Source of the DNA: Limnobacter olei
GTDB lineage: Bacteria > Pseudomonadota > Gammaproteobacteria > Burkholderiales > Burkholderiaceae_B
NCBI RefSeq assembly: GCF_029087225.1
Contig: NZ_JARFJD010000003.1
Span: forward strand, 1-64,000
Length of the DNA: 64,000 bases
Direction: 5' to 3'
The position numbers were made by a program, and so were the translations under genes. The notes below the pieces were generated by a model, which was not told the origin of the DNA, did no database searches, and worked only from the letters and a program-made list of their open reading frames with translations. Positions within the stretch are counted from its first letter, which is position 1, and every line of letters begins with the position of its first letter. Below are positions 34,766 through 46,000 of this stretch, in pieces.

Positions 34766-36910
34766 TTATGGCATTAAATTTTGTAATGTGGGTAAATTCA
34801 CAGTGCCACGCAGTGCCACCAGAGGCGTGATCAAGTCGCGAGAGGCCGTTGCCAAATACTGTGGGTGGTAGCCATAAACCAGCAGACCCAGTGTTTCGCC
34901 TTCAGCCAAACGTTCGGCCACGCCGGTCATTTCTACATGGCGCTTGCCAAAACCTCGAATGGGTGTGACTTGGTCATCGATCAGGCGCCAGGCTCCGTTG
35001 CGATTCACACCCAAACCAACGAACAACATGGGATCACAACCCGGCTCAAGCCCGGCCAGGCCAATTGGCGACATGGCTGAGCCTGAGTAAATTTGATTGC
35101 ACACTGGATTCATCAACATGTCGGCAGGTGGCGCGATCTCGAACGTTGCAGTTGGAATGCCAGCCACCACATTCCTGCCTTCGGGCAATTCAATGGGCAT
35201 CACCGCAGGTGCAAACGGATAACGCAAAATGCCGGTCACCGCACTGGTGAGCACATTCAGTGGATCAGCCCCAGGCGTAAAATCAATGGCAACTGGCTGA
35301 ATATTGCTGTTGGTCGCTTGGCCCTTGGCTTGCGGCCCCAGGTTGCTGAACAATGTGGTTTCATTCACCCACACTGCGGCGTTTTCACTGGCCGTGCCTT
35401 GTCCCACGTCGTCATTCAGGCTCAGGCAAACCTTGCCTTTGTTCGCGGCCAAGGTTGTGAACGCATTCGACTCGCTGGTATTTTTGATGGCAGCAGCCTC
35501 TTGAGGTGTAAACAACTTCTCCACGAGAAAAGCGAATTGAGCCTCGCGAATTGACAGATCGCCGCAAGCAAATGGACCACCAGGCTTCTGGAATTCGATT
35601 TCATTTAGACCATTTTGTGCGCCCTGCTCAGTCAGATCAGCAAGACCGGGAACCGTCGATGGTGAAAGGGGCAAAATATGACCGCTTTGATGAGTTAGCA
35701 AACGTACATCCGCTTTTTTGCCTTTGTCATCCTCAAGCGCTCGGTAGCAACTGAAATTGTGGAACGCGTCGTTGAAGTTAAACAGAGTATCCCGAAAGCC
35801 CTGGGTGAAAAGAATATCAACAGGATCGGGCTTCTTCTGGGCCAAACCGGGTGTCACCTCACTTTGAAGGAAGGTTTGTGCACCAGCTGCTTCAGCATCA
35901 CACCAATAGCTTGGGCTGTGGTAACGGAAAAACTCGAGCGCACCTTCCGGAAAACGATTGGCAGTAGCGCCACGCAACAGGGTTTCGCGGATTAAATTGT
36001 CTTGCCCACTGGTTTGCACGGCCATTGGGTCGCCCGCTTGCAGCTTCGGGCTCAGCGAGCCCGATTCTCCACCGGCCACCAACAACAAAGCCCAGCCCGA
36101 TTTTACGGTGCCTGTGGGTTTGGTATTGCCTTCGGCGGGTTCAAAGTTTTCAATTCCATAAGCGCCGCCGGGATTCAGACTGTAACGCAGGTCGTTCCAA
36201 GCAATATCGGGAGTAAGTACATCAAGCCGCTTCAGTGGATCAATGTTGTGAATCAGCAATTGATAACCACCACCGTAGCTGCCCCCCGTTGCCCCCAATA
36301 CCATATTGAATTTGCGATCGCCCGCGGGCTTTGAGGCTTTGGCGTAGCGCAGCCAGTCCAGGTTGGCCTCGGCCCAGTCCAGAATTTGCAGTAAATCCTG
36401 CCCTTCAAAGTCGGGATCAAGAACGCGGACAGAGCCACCACTCTCTCCAAAACCACGCTGATCAATACTGATAACACCCGCGCCCGCTTCGATGAGGTCT
36501 CCCATAATGCCACGTGGGCTGTTTGCGCGTGAACCACCGTAACCATGGCCTTCCAGAACCAATGGATTGCCCTTTTCGCAGTTGAATGTAGCAGGCTCAA
36601 ACACGGTAAATGCAATATTGTGACCACTGGCGGATTGCAGGTTAACGCTGTAAATGCCACCGCCTTCACGAGGCTGCTCAGCATTGGTGCTGCAAGCCGG
36701 GGCGGTGAAGTCGCGGAGAGTGTCTTCGAAGTCCGGGTTCTTGGAACCGGAAAGAACAAACTCGGGCTGCTCCGTCACCTCGTTGGGGTTAGTGGGATTA
36801 TTTGGGCCAGCCACACCCAAGGGAGCATCGTCGCTGCCACAGGCTGAAAGGCCCAAGGTGGCGCCCAAAAGGGCAACGAGCAATAGTTTGCTGAAGGGTA
36901 CTACGGTCAT
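34766..36910 (-). CDS. Lipoprotein alpha/beta hydrolase (S15/CocE-like)
   Basis: The ATG at 36910 (MTVVPFSKLLLVALLGATLGLSAC) gives a 714-residue lipoprotein with the lipobox cysteine at residue 24. The alpha/beta-hydrolase core has VLEGHGYGGSRANSPRG, then the nucleophile Ser211 in GATGGSYGGGYQ. The acid and His lie later (DILFTQGFRDTLFNFNDAF, LLTHQSGHILPL). It resembles X-Pro dipeptidyl-peptidase/CocE-type enzymes and probably cleaves an ester or amide at the outer membrane or in the periplasm. Position beside the TetR gene and the DUF1302 module suggests it feeds products to that uptake or export route; this is inference. Confidence 0.83.
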   Translation of the reverse strand: MTVVPFSKLLLVALLGATLGLSACGSDDAPLGVAGPNNPTNPNEVTEQPEFVLSGSKNPDFEDTLRDFTAPACSTNAEQPREGGGIYSVNLQSASGHNIAFTVFEPATFNCEKGNPLVLEGHGYGGSRANSPRGIMGDLIEAGAGVISIDQRGFGESGGSVRVLDPDFEGQDLLQILDWAEANLDWLRYAKASKPAGDRKFNMVLGATGGSYGGGYQLLIHNIDPLKRLDVLTPDIAWNDLRYSLNPGGAYGIENFEPAEGNTKPTGTVKSGWALLLVAGGESGSLSPKLQAGDPMAVQTSGQDNLIRETLLRGATANRFPEGALEFFRYHSPSYWCDAEAAGAQTFLQSEVTPGLAQKKPDPVDILFTQGFRDTLFNFNDAFHNFSCYRALEDDKGKKADVRLLTHQSGHILPLSPSTVPGLADLTEQGAQNGLNEIEFQKPGGPFACGDLSIREAQFAFLVEKLFTPQEAAAIKNTSESNAFTTLAANKGKVCLSLNDDVGQGTASENAAVWVNETTLFSNLGPQAKGQATNSNIQPVAIDFTPGADPLNVLTSAVTGILRYPFAPAVMPIELPEGRNVVAGIPTATFEIAPPADMLMNPVCNQIYSGSAMSPIGLAGLEPGCDPMLFVGLGVNRNGAWRLIDDQVTPIRGFGKRHVEMTGVAERLAEGETLGLLVYGYHPQYLATASRDLITPLVALRGTVNLPTLQNLMP

Positions 36911-37060
36911 GAGTGTCTCCTGCCATCTCCGCCCTATGTAAATTGGGCTTTGTGGATTTGTGTTTGTATCCACTTGTTACCGGGAGATGACAGGATTTAG
37001 ATGTGCCCGAAGTGTCGCTAAGCCGACACTAGGTCGACACTAAGCAGCCCCACGACCGAT

Positions 37061-38221
37061 TTATACCTGATGGTACATGCGATACCAGGCGGCAAACTCG
37101 GCAATGCCTTGCGCCAAGGGGGTGACCGGCCGGAATTGTGTGGCCAATTGCAAGGCACTAACATCGGCGCAGCTTTGGCTTTTCTCCAGAATTGGACCCG
37201 TGATGTATTCCTTCATGGCGGTTTTGTCCAAAGCATGTTCAAGCGCTGCGATCAATTCTTCAATCGACACAGGCAGGCTGTTGCCCACATTCAAAATTCG
37301 CCAGGGCGCATTGCTGGTGGCTTGATCAGGGGCTTCAACAAGCCACACCGGGTTAGGCTCAGCCGGTGTGTCGCTGGCACGCAATACCGCTTCAACCAAA
37401 TCGGAAATGTAGGTGTAATCGCGGGTGTTGCGGCCGTCGTTGTAAATTTGAATAGGCTTGCCTTCAAGAATACGTTTGGTAAACGCAAACAGCACCGAAT
37501 CGGGCCGCCCCCAGGGGCCATACACCGAGAAGAACCTAAGACCAGTGGTGGGCAAATTAAACAGGTGGCTGTAGGAGTGGGCCATTAATTCGCAGGCACG
37601 TTGGGTGGCTGCATCCAGGCGCTGCGGGTGATTGGCGCTGTCGCACTCGCTCATGGGTTTCTGAAAACCCGCGCCGTACACGGCATGGCTGCTGGCGTAG
37701 GTTAGGTGGTGAATTTTGAAATGGCGGCAGGCTTCCAACAGCGACACAAAACTGTTGATGTTGTTGTGCACGCATTCGGCGGGTTTGTCTTGCGACAAAA
37801 ATTTGTCGGTTTGACCCGCCAGGTGAATGACGCGCTGAACCTTGTAAGTTTCAAGGCATTCATGCAGTTGAGTGCTGTCGCAAAGGTCGGCACGCACAGT
37901 GTGGTATTTCGAACCCGTGGCCTTGGCGATTTCATCAAGCATGGTCAAGCGCTCGCGCTTGAGCCGGGTGTCGTAATGGCTGTTCAGTGAATCAAAACCG
38001 ATTACCTTGTCGCCTCGCTCAAGCAATGCCTTGGCCGTGTGAAAACCGATGAAACCGGCATGGCCGGTGACCAGTACAGTTTGCTTCTGGCGGGCCTGTT
38101 TCACCAAGCCTGGATCGACCGCCTCAAGCTCGGCCAATTCTTTGGTTTGAAGTTCCTCTGCTTTGGGTGCTGCATTTTTGAGCTGATCCGGGGCCGGGAA
38201 GGCCTCCATTTTGATTCCCAT
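37061..38221 (-). CDS. UDP-glucuronate-epimerase-like protein with an altered catalytic motif
   Basis: This 386-residue extended SDR is closest in pattern to nucleotide-sugar 4-epimerases acting on UDP-glucuronate. It has the NAD motif VLVTGHAGFIGFHTAKALL near residues 49-67 and the LMAHSYSHLFNLPTTGLRFFSVYGPWGRPD block. The catalytic YxxxK is replaced: Asp203-Ala-Ala-Thr-Gln207 stands where relatives have Tyr-Ala-Ala-Thr-Lys. Both changes need a single base each. The first 45 residues are an extra acidic/lysine-rich segment absent from typical family members. It may be an inactive regulator or use a different chemistry. It follows cysC by 67 bases. Confidence 0.85.
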   Translation of the reverse strand: MGIKMEAFPAPDQLKNAAPKAEELQTKELAELEAVDPGLVKQARQKQTVLVTGHAGFIGFHTAKALLERGDKVIGFDSLNSHYDTRLKRERLTMLDEIAKATGSKYHTVRADLCDSTQLHECLETYKVQRVIHLAGQTDKFLSQDKPAECVHNNINSFVSLLEACRHFKIHHLTYASSHAVYGAGFQKPMSECDSANHPQRLDAATQRACELMAHSYSHLFNLPTTGLRFFSVYGPWGRPDSVLFAFTKRILEGKPIQIYNDGRNTRDYTYISDLVEAVLRASDTPAEPNPVWLVEAPDQATSNAPWRILNVGNSLPVSIEELIAALEHALDKTAMKEYITGPILEKSQSCADVSALQLATQFRPVTPLAQGIAEFAAWYRMYHQV

Positions 38222-38288
38222 ATTGGTTCTGCGTGCGCGGTAGAGGATCCTAACCTTACCCGAAACCGATTGATTGTCAATCGGCTTG

Positions 38289-38864
38289 TTAATTCACTGA
38301 GCGCCTTTTCAATGCGGGGTCCAACATGGCGAGAAGCCTCTCAAGGCAGTCCGAAACACTGAGTGCTTGAGTTTGCAGCACCAGATTCGGATTCCCTGGT
38401 GCCTCGTACGCAGCGCTGATTCCGGTGAACTGTGTAATGTCGCCGCCGCGCGCCTTGCGATACAAGCCTTTAGGATCGCGTTGTTCGCACACCTCCAGGG
38501 GCGTGTTCAAATACACCTCAAAAAACTGACCTTCATTGAACAAGGAACGTGCTTTGTTGCGGCTTTCCGCCTGCGGCGAAATAAGCGACACAATGACGAC
38601 CAGACCAGCGTCGACCATCAATTTACTCACCTGCGCTGTGCGCTGTACATTGGTGGCACGGTCTTCTGGCGAGAAACCAAGATCGCTGTTCAAACCAAGG
38701 CGCAAGCTGTCGCCATCCAGCACGGCGGTGTGAATACCCTTGCGACGCAAAGCATCGTCAAGCGCGAATGCAAGCGTGGTTTTCCCCGCACCGCTCAAGC
38801 CGGTGAACCACACCACGCATGCGGCATGCTGCTTTAACAATTCATGCTGGCACGGGGAGATCAT
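38289..38864 (-). CDS. cysC: Adenylylsulfate (APS) kinase
   Basis: CysC phosphorylates APS to PAPS. The ATG at 38864 is chosen over a GTG at 38873, giving 191 residues. The Walker A WFTGLSGAGKTTLAFALDDAL, DGDSLRLGLNSDLGFSPEDRATNVQR, FFEVYLNTPLEVCEQRDPKGLYRKARGG and FTGISAAYEAPGNP are diagnostic. It stands alone, without ATP sulfurylase, and overlaps the TIGR03032-like gene by 23 bases. PAPS made here could supply a sulfotransferase or assimilation. Confidence 0.93.
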   Translation of the reverse strand: MISPCQHELLKQHAACVVWFTGLSGAGKTTLAFALDDALRRKGIHTAVLDGDSLRLGLNSDLGFSPEDRATNVQRTAQVSKLMVDAGLVVIVSLISPQAESRNKARSLFNEGQFFEVYLNTPLEVCEQRDPKGLYRKARGGDITQFTGISAAYEAPGNPNLVLQTQALSVSDCLERLLAMLDPALKRRSVN

Positions 38865-39927
38865 TTTGCGCACAGGTGATCAGTTGCGGGTGTTGGGCTT
38901 CATCCAGGTTCATGATCACCCCATTTTGACAATCTGGAATGACAACGGTGTCAAAAAACTCGCGTGCAGCACCTTCAAAAGTAACCGCCTGAATAACCTG
39001 GCCTGTTTTCAAATTGACGGCGAGCAGCTGACAACGGTCTGGCATTCGCAGCGCTTTCAAGCGGTCATGCAAGGGAAAATTGGGTATGTAGCCATCGTGC
39101 CTCGGTTTGCTGATACCAAAAATGGCATAGTCGCCAAAAAAGCTTAAACCCCGGCCATAGCCACCAACAAATGCAATGCAATCGTAGCGACCGCTAGCCA
39201 AGTCAATACGCCCTATTTCGCCGGCACCGCTGTTTAAAACATACAACTCGCCGTTGTACAAACGTGGGCTGTGTGGCTGAACCAACCCGGTGCACACGGC
39301 TTCTTGATCGCTTGTTGACCAAACCTGCCCACTGTTGAATGGCAAGTTGCGCCAACCTTGTGGCTCGGCGGTTGCAGCAAACATGCTGACGTATTTCAAT
39401 TCACCTCGGTCCATACAAAGACCATTGAGGTGGCAACAATCCTCGGGGGTTAATTGGGTGATGAACTTGGGTTGCCACACGGGCTTGAAGCTGTGCACCG
39501 GGCTGGTGGATGCAATGCAGCTGTATCGTGCTGCGACAAAAAGTGGCTGCCCATGCTGATCAAAATCAAGTTCATGAGTATCCAGGTTGCCCGTGAAATG
39601 AATACTGCGCGGACTGTAGCTACGCTGGTAAACCGGACTGGACACTTGTGGGTGAGCCAGTAAATCGTAATACAGGCGAATGTCTGTTTTGCAGGCCACC
39701 GCCAGGTGGTTACCGTGAATGGCCATGCCCATGCACAGGGGAAACTTGACCACATGAAAATTCAAACTGCCAGGGTTTGACGCACTCAATACATGCAAGT
39801 CGCCCATGCTGCGCGTACCCAATAACACGGTAAAACCGAGTTTCTGCTGCAACTCAATCCACTCGGGGTCACAATGCACCTGCGTGTGCGCTAAAGAGTT
39901 GGTTGGCTGAACAAGCTGGTTTTGCAC
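38842..39927 (-). CDS. TIGR03032/DUF4915-like protein
   Basis: This 361-residue protein has repeated beta-propeller-like strands and the conserved blocks LPFNSGQVWSTSDQEA, PHSPRLYNGELYVLNSGAGEIGRIDLASGRY and GGYGRGLSFFGDYAIFGISKPR, which I associate with family TIGR03032. Its function is unknown; members are often encoded near glycan or sulfate-modifying genes. No signal peptide is evident. It lies 79 bases downstream of the giant adhesin gene and overlaps cysC, tying the adhesin, this protein and APS kinase into one transcript unit by position. Confidence 0.82.
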   Translation of the reverse strand: MQNQLVQPTNSLAHTQVHCDPEWIELQQKLGFTVLLGTRSMGDLHVLSASNPGSLNFHVVKFPLCMGMAIHGNHLAVACKTDIRLYYDLLAHPQVSSPVYQRSYSPRSIHFTGNLDTHELDFDQHGQPLFVAARYSCIASTSPVHSFKPVWQPKFITQLTPEDCCHLNGLCMDRGELKYVSMFAATAEPQGWRNLPFNSGQVWSTSDQEAVCTGLVQPHSPRLYNGELYVLNSGAGEIGRIDLASGRYDCIAFVGGYGRGLSFFGDYAIFGISKPRHDGYIPNFPLHDRLKALRMPDRCQLLAVNLKTGQVIQAVTFEGAAREFFDTVVIPDCQNGVIMNLDEAQHPQLITCAQNDLPVPA

Positions 39928-40006
39928 TGTCGCACCTTCGTTTGAAGAATGATAGGAACAGCACCAGATTATTCGAGCCTGAAGGTTTCGCCTTCACCCT
40001 TCACGG

Positions 40007-43000
40007 TTACCCCATTTTGATCCAGCTGGCTTTGATCGATTTGCCAGCAGCGATCACCTTCACCTGATTGCCTTCGGCATACAGTTCTATGCCCTCACTG
40101 GCCACCGACACCACTTTGGCTTGCCCGGCATTCACAATCACTGTTGCCGTGGCATAGCTGCCATCCAACGCGCTGGTGCTCACCGTGTAGTGACCATCTG
40201 ATTTGGCAGCAAACAGCACGGCAGGCAAGCCCACGCCGGCATAAACCTGAGCCGACCCGGTATTCACTTGTTCGGCCCGCACCGTATTAGCTACAGCTGA
40301 ATTGGCCTTTAAGTTATTCACTTCGAGATCTGTAATTCGCGCCATTTCCGCTTCAAGCCGCTGGGAATACACTGAATTAGCCCGTAGTTGCTGTGCAGTA
40401 AAGTTGCTCACTTTCAATTCCACCGCATTCACGGCCAGCACCGAACCATCTTCAGACTCGCTGAAATTTCGCGCCCAGCGTGCATTGATGTTGTTAATCA
40501 AATCTGAATTGTTTTTTACCTGCCCATCAAGATTAAACAAGGCGTCATCCAGCCGCTCAATTGCCGCTGAATTGGTTTGAATGGCCACAGTATTCTCGGC
40601 AATTTTCTGAATGTTCAAATCAATTGCAGTCTGCATACCATCCATGCGTTTGCTGGTGTCGGTTCTCCAGCTTTCAAGCGATGTAATGCGAGTGTCATGT
40701 TGATTGATCCGGTCATCCAGCACTGTGATTCGCTGGCCTTGATCTGCCACAGTTTTGTCGAGTACTTTCACCTGCTTGCTTAACTGCCCAACACCCATGG
40801 CTGCCATGGCACCCAAAGCGCTGTAGTCCACCGACATCATGCCATCGGCGCGGGTTGCCACTGCCTCAGGAAACAGGCCCTGAATTTCTTGCGCAATGAC
40901 ACCAATGCGCCGCCCCAGGTTGGGATTGGCGAGATATTCATAACTGTAAGTTTGCAGTTGTTCAAGCCTGCTTAAAACAGAACCGGAATCTTGCGCCCGA
41001 ATATTGGTTTTGAGCCTGCGATCGGAACTGACGTTGAAGGCTGTGGCTTGCATGTAACCACTTGCGATGACATCGCCATTGCCTGCTACGCGGAATACAG
41101 GATTGAAAGAATTATCCGGGTTGAGTCGCCCCACCTGCAGCTCATCTCCGGTTGCCTCACCAAAGGTTTTGATGTTATCCCCGATCGATATTCGCAGAAT
41201 GGATTGATCAAAAGCTGGATTAAAACGATAAATAGACAATCTATCGGTGGACTCCGAGTCTGGTCCAAAGTGTAACGAATGGTTGGTGGAAATTTGAGCC
41301 CCACCCGTTGCGTACAGCGTGGACGAAAAATTGGAAACACCGGCGACATGAAAAATGGTATCGGAAATAGTGTCGTTGCGCGATGTTGTTCCAATGACCA
41401 CCTGATCATTCACGGAAGAGACAACACCGTCTTTGCCTGCGCCCAAAGCGCCCAACACCAGCGTATTCGATGTAGTGACCCTAGCAAATGCGCCGATTGC
41501 GGAGGCATAGTTCAGGTTGTTCAGCAACACATCACTTGACCGCCCCAATCCCATGTTGTAACTGCCCGTTGCATTGCCGAACAGGGCATTCATACCCAAA
41601 GACACATTGGAATTGCCCGTGGTGTTGGAGTACAAGGAATTCAAGCCCACCGCAGTGTTGTCAAAACCAGTGGTACTGCCAAACATGGAGTAAGTACCCA
41701 AGGCGGTATTGTTCAAGCCCGTGGTGTTGTTCTGCAAAGTGTTGCGACCCAGCGCTGCGTTGTTGTAACCGGTGGTGTTGAATATTAGGCTGTTATAACC
41801 CAAGGCACTGTTGTTGTAACCGGTGCTATTGGTCAGTAAGGCATTGCGACCCACTGCGATGTTGTAATAGCCCGTGGTGTTGTTGTTCAAGGCACCGCGA
41901 CCAACCGCAGCATTGGAATGACCTGTAGTGTTCTCAAAAAGTGCGTTGTCACCCACTGCAGTATTCTCACTGCCTGTGGTGTTTTTAAGCAGTGCATTTG
42001 CACCCACTGCCACGTTATTGGAACCAGTGGTGTTACTGAGTAAGGTGTTAAAACCCACTGCAACATTTCGCTCCCCCAGCGTATTACTCAACAGGCTATT
42101 CATACCAAAAGCGCTGTTGTAATCACCGCTGGTGTTGGCCAGCAAAGCGTTAACACCGAAGGCGCTATTCTCAAATCCGTCTGTATTGTTCAGCAGCGCG
42201 TTCGCGCCAACGGACGTGTTGCGGTATCCGGTGCTTGTATTCCTTTGCGAGTTGTAGCCCATCGCAATATTTTGATAACCCGTGGTGTTGTTGTACAAGG
42301 CATCAGGGCCAACTGCTACGTTTTGATAACCCGCGGAGTTGGTATACAAGGCATTGTCGCCAATAGCCACATTTTGATAACCCGTGGTATTCAAGAACAA
42401 AGTATTAGTACCCAGCGCATTGTTTTTTGTACCAGTACTGTTGCTATACAAGGCGTTAACACCCACCGCATTGTTACGACTTCCTGCGCTGTTCAAGTTA
42501 AGTGCATTGACACCGACACCCACGTTGTCAAAGCCGGTTGTGGTGTTGACCATCGCATACACACCGATTGCGGTGTTGCTGTAACCAGAGGTGTTCCGGT
42601 TTAAAGTGTAAGTTCCTACCGCGGTATTGTTTGAACCTGTGCTGTTCAAGGTGAGCGCGTTGAAACCCACGCCTGTGTTGAATATACCGTCGGTATTCAC
42701 TGCACTTGGCGACAAACTGGTAAGTACTCCCTCGCCGATTGCGACGTTGCCCGCGCGCGGGTCTGCGTCCAACGCGTTAATACCCAAAGCCAGACTGCTT
42801 TGGGGGTAAGCTGCACCTACAGTGCTTGCAAATGTAAGTGCAGCATCAATATTTGCCTTATTCACTGGCGCAACTTGTTGACCGTTAACATACAAACTTT
42901 GAACATCGACACGACCGGCAAACACCGCAGACTGATCCGGTTTCAGCGTGAGCACTGTGTTATATGTTTGGTCACCTATACCACCTGAACTGCCTTGGCC

Positions 43001-46000
43001 GACACGGAAAATGAGGCCATCCTCCGCACCACCAACATCCACAGAAGTTGAACGAGCACCAGCACGAATTCGAAGGTGATCCCAGCCTGCATCATCCGCG
43101 GAGGACATCACACGCAAATCACGTAGCTGCGTGTAGTTTGTAGCAGTACTCGTGTTCAGAAATACATTGCCCGATGCACGCAGCCCACCAGTCACCTGAA
43201 GTTTATTGCCGCTGCCATCGTCGCTAGTTGCACCCATCACGATGTTATCGATGGTGCGGCCCAGAACAACCGTGTTGGAGGTGGTTACTGAAGAATCATT
43301 ACCAATGGTGACAGCATAGGAGAGTGCATCGCCTATTGTTGCGCCATGGCCCAACGCAATATTGCTGTTGCTGGTCAAAGTACCGTTCGCTGCCAAATCA
43401 CCAATCAAGATATTTCGATTTCCAGTTGTGATGGTGTTGCCAGAGCGATGACCAATTGCAATGTTGGTATCGCCACTGCTCAACGAGGGCATTGCATAGT
43501 GACCCAAAGCCGTATTTGAGTTACCAGTGGTAAGGCTACCCAAAGAGTTGTTACCCACCGACACATGGTAAAGCCCCAAAAACCGGTTCAAAGCGTACGC
43601 ACCTATGGCAACACTTTCAGAACCATCGGCGTCCACAGCAGCATTGTCACCAATTGCAGTGACCAAACTGCTCGCGTCCATGTAGGCTCCAGCAAAAGCA
43701 CCCAATGTGGTGTTACCGCCCCCAGTTGAGTTTCGAAATAGAGCGTAATTACCTACTGCTGTGTTATTTGATCCGGTGGTATTCAAGTACATTGAATAGC
43801 CGCCCATTGCGGTGTTGTAGTAACCAGTGGTATTTGAGTAAAGCGCATTACTACCCAGTGCGGAGTTGTAATAGCCCGTGGTATTTCTTCTCAACGCGTA
43901 TGCACCAACCGCCACGTTGTCATAGCCTGTGGTGTTGGCCTGCAAGCTGTAGTAGCCACTGGCCGTATTGTTAACACCGGTGGTATTTGAGAATAAGGAC
44001 CATGCGCCCGAGGCAGTGTTGTAATAACCAGTTGTATTGCTGTACATGCTTTTATAACCAAGCGCAGTGTTTTCATCGCCGTAGTCGTTGCTGTACAACG
44101 CTTGATAACCCACACCCGTGTTCCAGGTGCCCGATTCAGTTCCGTAACCAGTGGTTGCCATTTGCCCAAGCACACCGTCTCCAACCGCAACGTTGCCAGC
44201 ATTTTTTCGACCAGCCAACGCACCTGCACCAAGCCCTAGGTTGGGTTCTGCATAGAAAGCAGCACCTGTGTCACTTGAGTATTGAAAAGCCAATGTGGCG
44301 GGTGTGCCCGCCTGGCTAATTGATACTACGTCAACATTACCGGTGAAAAACGCACCAGCAAATGTGGGTGTGCTGGTGGTCGCTATGTCTTGCGGCAGAC
44401 TTAATGTAATGCTGCCCGCGCCGTTAACCACATTGATTTGGTTGGCTGTGCCAGTAATATTGCCTAGGGTGTAGCCTGTGCCGTTGCCAATCAGCAACTG
44501 GCCATTGATGGCGGCTGAACCATCCACACCCGTACCGCCACGGGCAACCGGCAATATGCCAGTGGTGAAGTTGTTCGCGTTCAAGTTGGTCAAGGTACTG
44601 CCATCGCCAGCAAAGGCATTGGCAGTTATGGTGCCCGTGGAAATGACATTGCCACTGCCTGCAATTCGAAACAGCGGTGTATATGTGCTGCGATCCAAAA
44701 CACTTCTGCCAATTTGAAACTCATCAGCTAAATCGGAGCCAAAATCACCAGGATTGTCGCCAATTGCAATTCGCAAGATACTTTGGTCGGTTGCCGGGTT
44801 GGTGCGAGAGATGAAAACAGCATCGGTATTTTGATTCTTGGTACCAAACCTCAGTTCTTGGTCAGTGCTCACCTGCAAGATATCGTTGAAAATGGCGCTG
44901 CCACTGAAATTGGCAGTACCATTTACATCAAGCATGGCGCCAGGCAAAATAGGTTCGCCGGTGGTGGAATTCTTACCCAATCCTATGCCCACATTGCCAT
45001 CACCATCAATGACCAAGCTGTAGTTGCGGCCCGATGTGCCATTGTTCGAAAACGCAATTCCTCCATCGGGCACAGCCCTGTTGTAATCATGCTTTTCAAA
45101 CAGGATGAAATCCGGATTCCCAAATTCTCTCGAGATTATTTGAAAGCCGTCTTTTTGACCCGGCAGGCCATCTACAGTCAAACTCACAACCTCAGATATC
45201 CGGGAAACACTGGCACCCGGCAGTTGCAAGCCGTTGATTTGTACCCCGGTTGGGTCCAGCCTCATGCCATTTGAGCTGCCGGCCCACGGGGCAATTACCA
45301 AGGCGCCTGTATCAATTGTGCCTTTGCTAAAATACAAAATCGAGTCGCCTTCGCGGGTAAGTCCGTTAAAGCCACCCAGGGATGACTTGGTGCGAAGCCC
45401 CACGATGTTGCCCTCTGAATTGGCAGTCCACGCATTCGTGTTTAAGGGGGTTGTTATGTTCAAGCCAGCATTGAATGTTGATGCACCCGCTACTGTAAGG
45501 TTACCGCTGAAGGTCGCGGCAGTGCCCATCAAATCCCCGTTCAATATCATGCCGCCGAATGTGGGCGTGCTGGTGTTGGCAATGTCTTGCGGCAAACTCA
45601 GCACTACGTCGCCGTTCATGGCACTTGCAATCACTTGGTTGTTGGTGCCTGCAATACTGAGTACACCTGTGTTGGAAATGGTGATACTGCCAGCACCGTT
45701 GAGAACACCAATTCCGTCGCCCGCGCTGATTCCGCCCAAGGCGAAACCTGCGCCGGTACCAATCAGCAAACTGCCCTGCGCAGCGGCACTTGAATCAACG
45801 CCGGTACCACCAAATGCAGCACCCAACAGACCACTGTTCACATTGCTTGCATTCAGGTCGGTTAAAGCTGCGCCATTGCCAACAAAACTGTTGGCTGTAA
45901 CGCTGCTGGTGAATGTGGCAGCGCTTCCAGACAATGCGCCCGTGATGGTTGCACTTGCAGCTTGAAAATCAGCCACCGTGACTTTACCCGTAGTGTAGGC

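Noticed and set aside
41558-42679. Regular 51-bp periodicity resembling a CRISPR or satellite array
   Set aside because: The period lies inside one open frame and is set by a 17-residue protein repeat; copies are diverged at the DNA level and there are no unique spacers.
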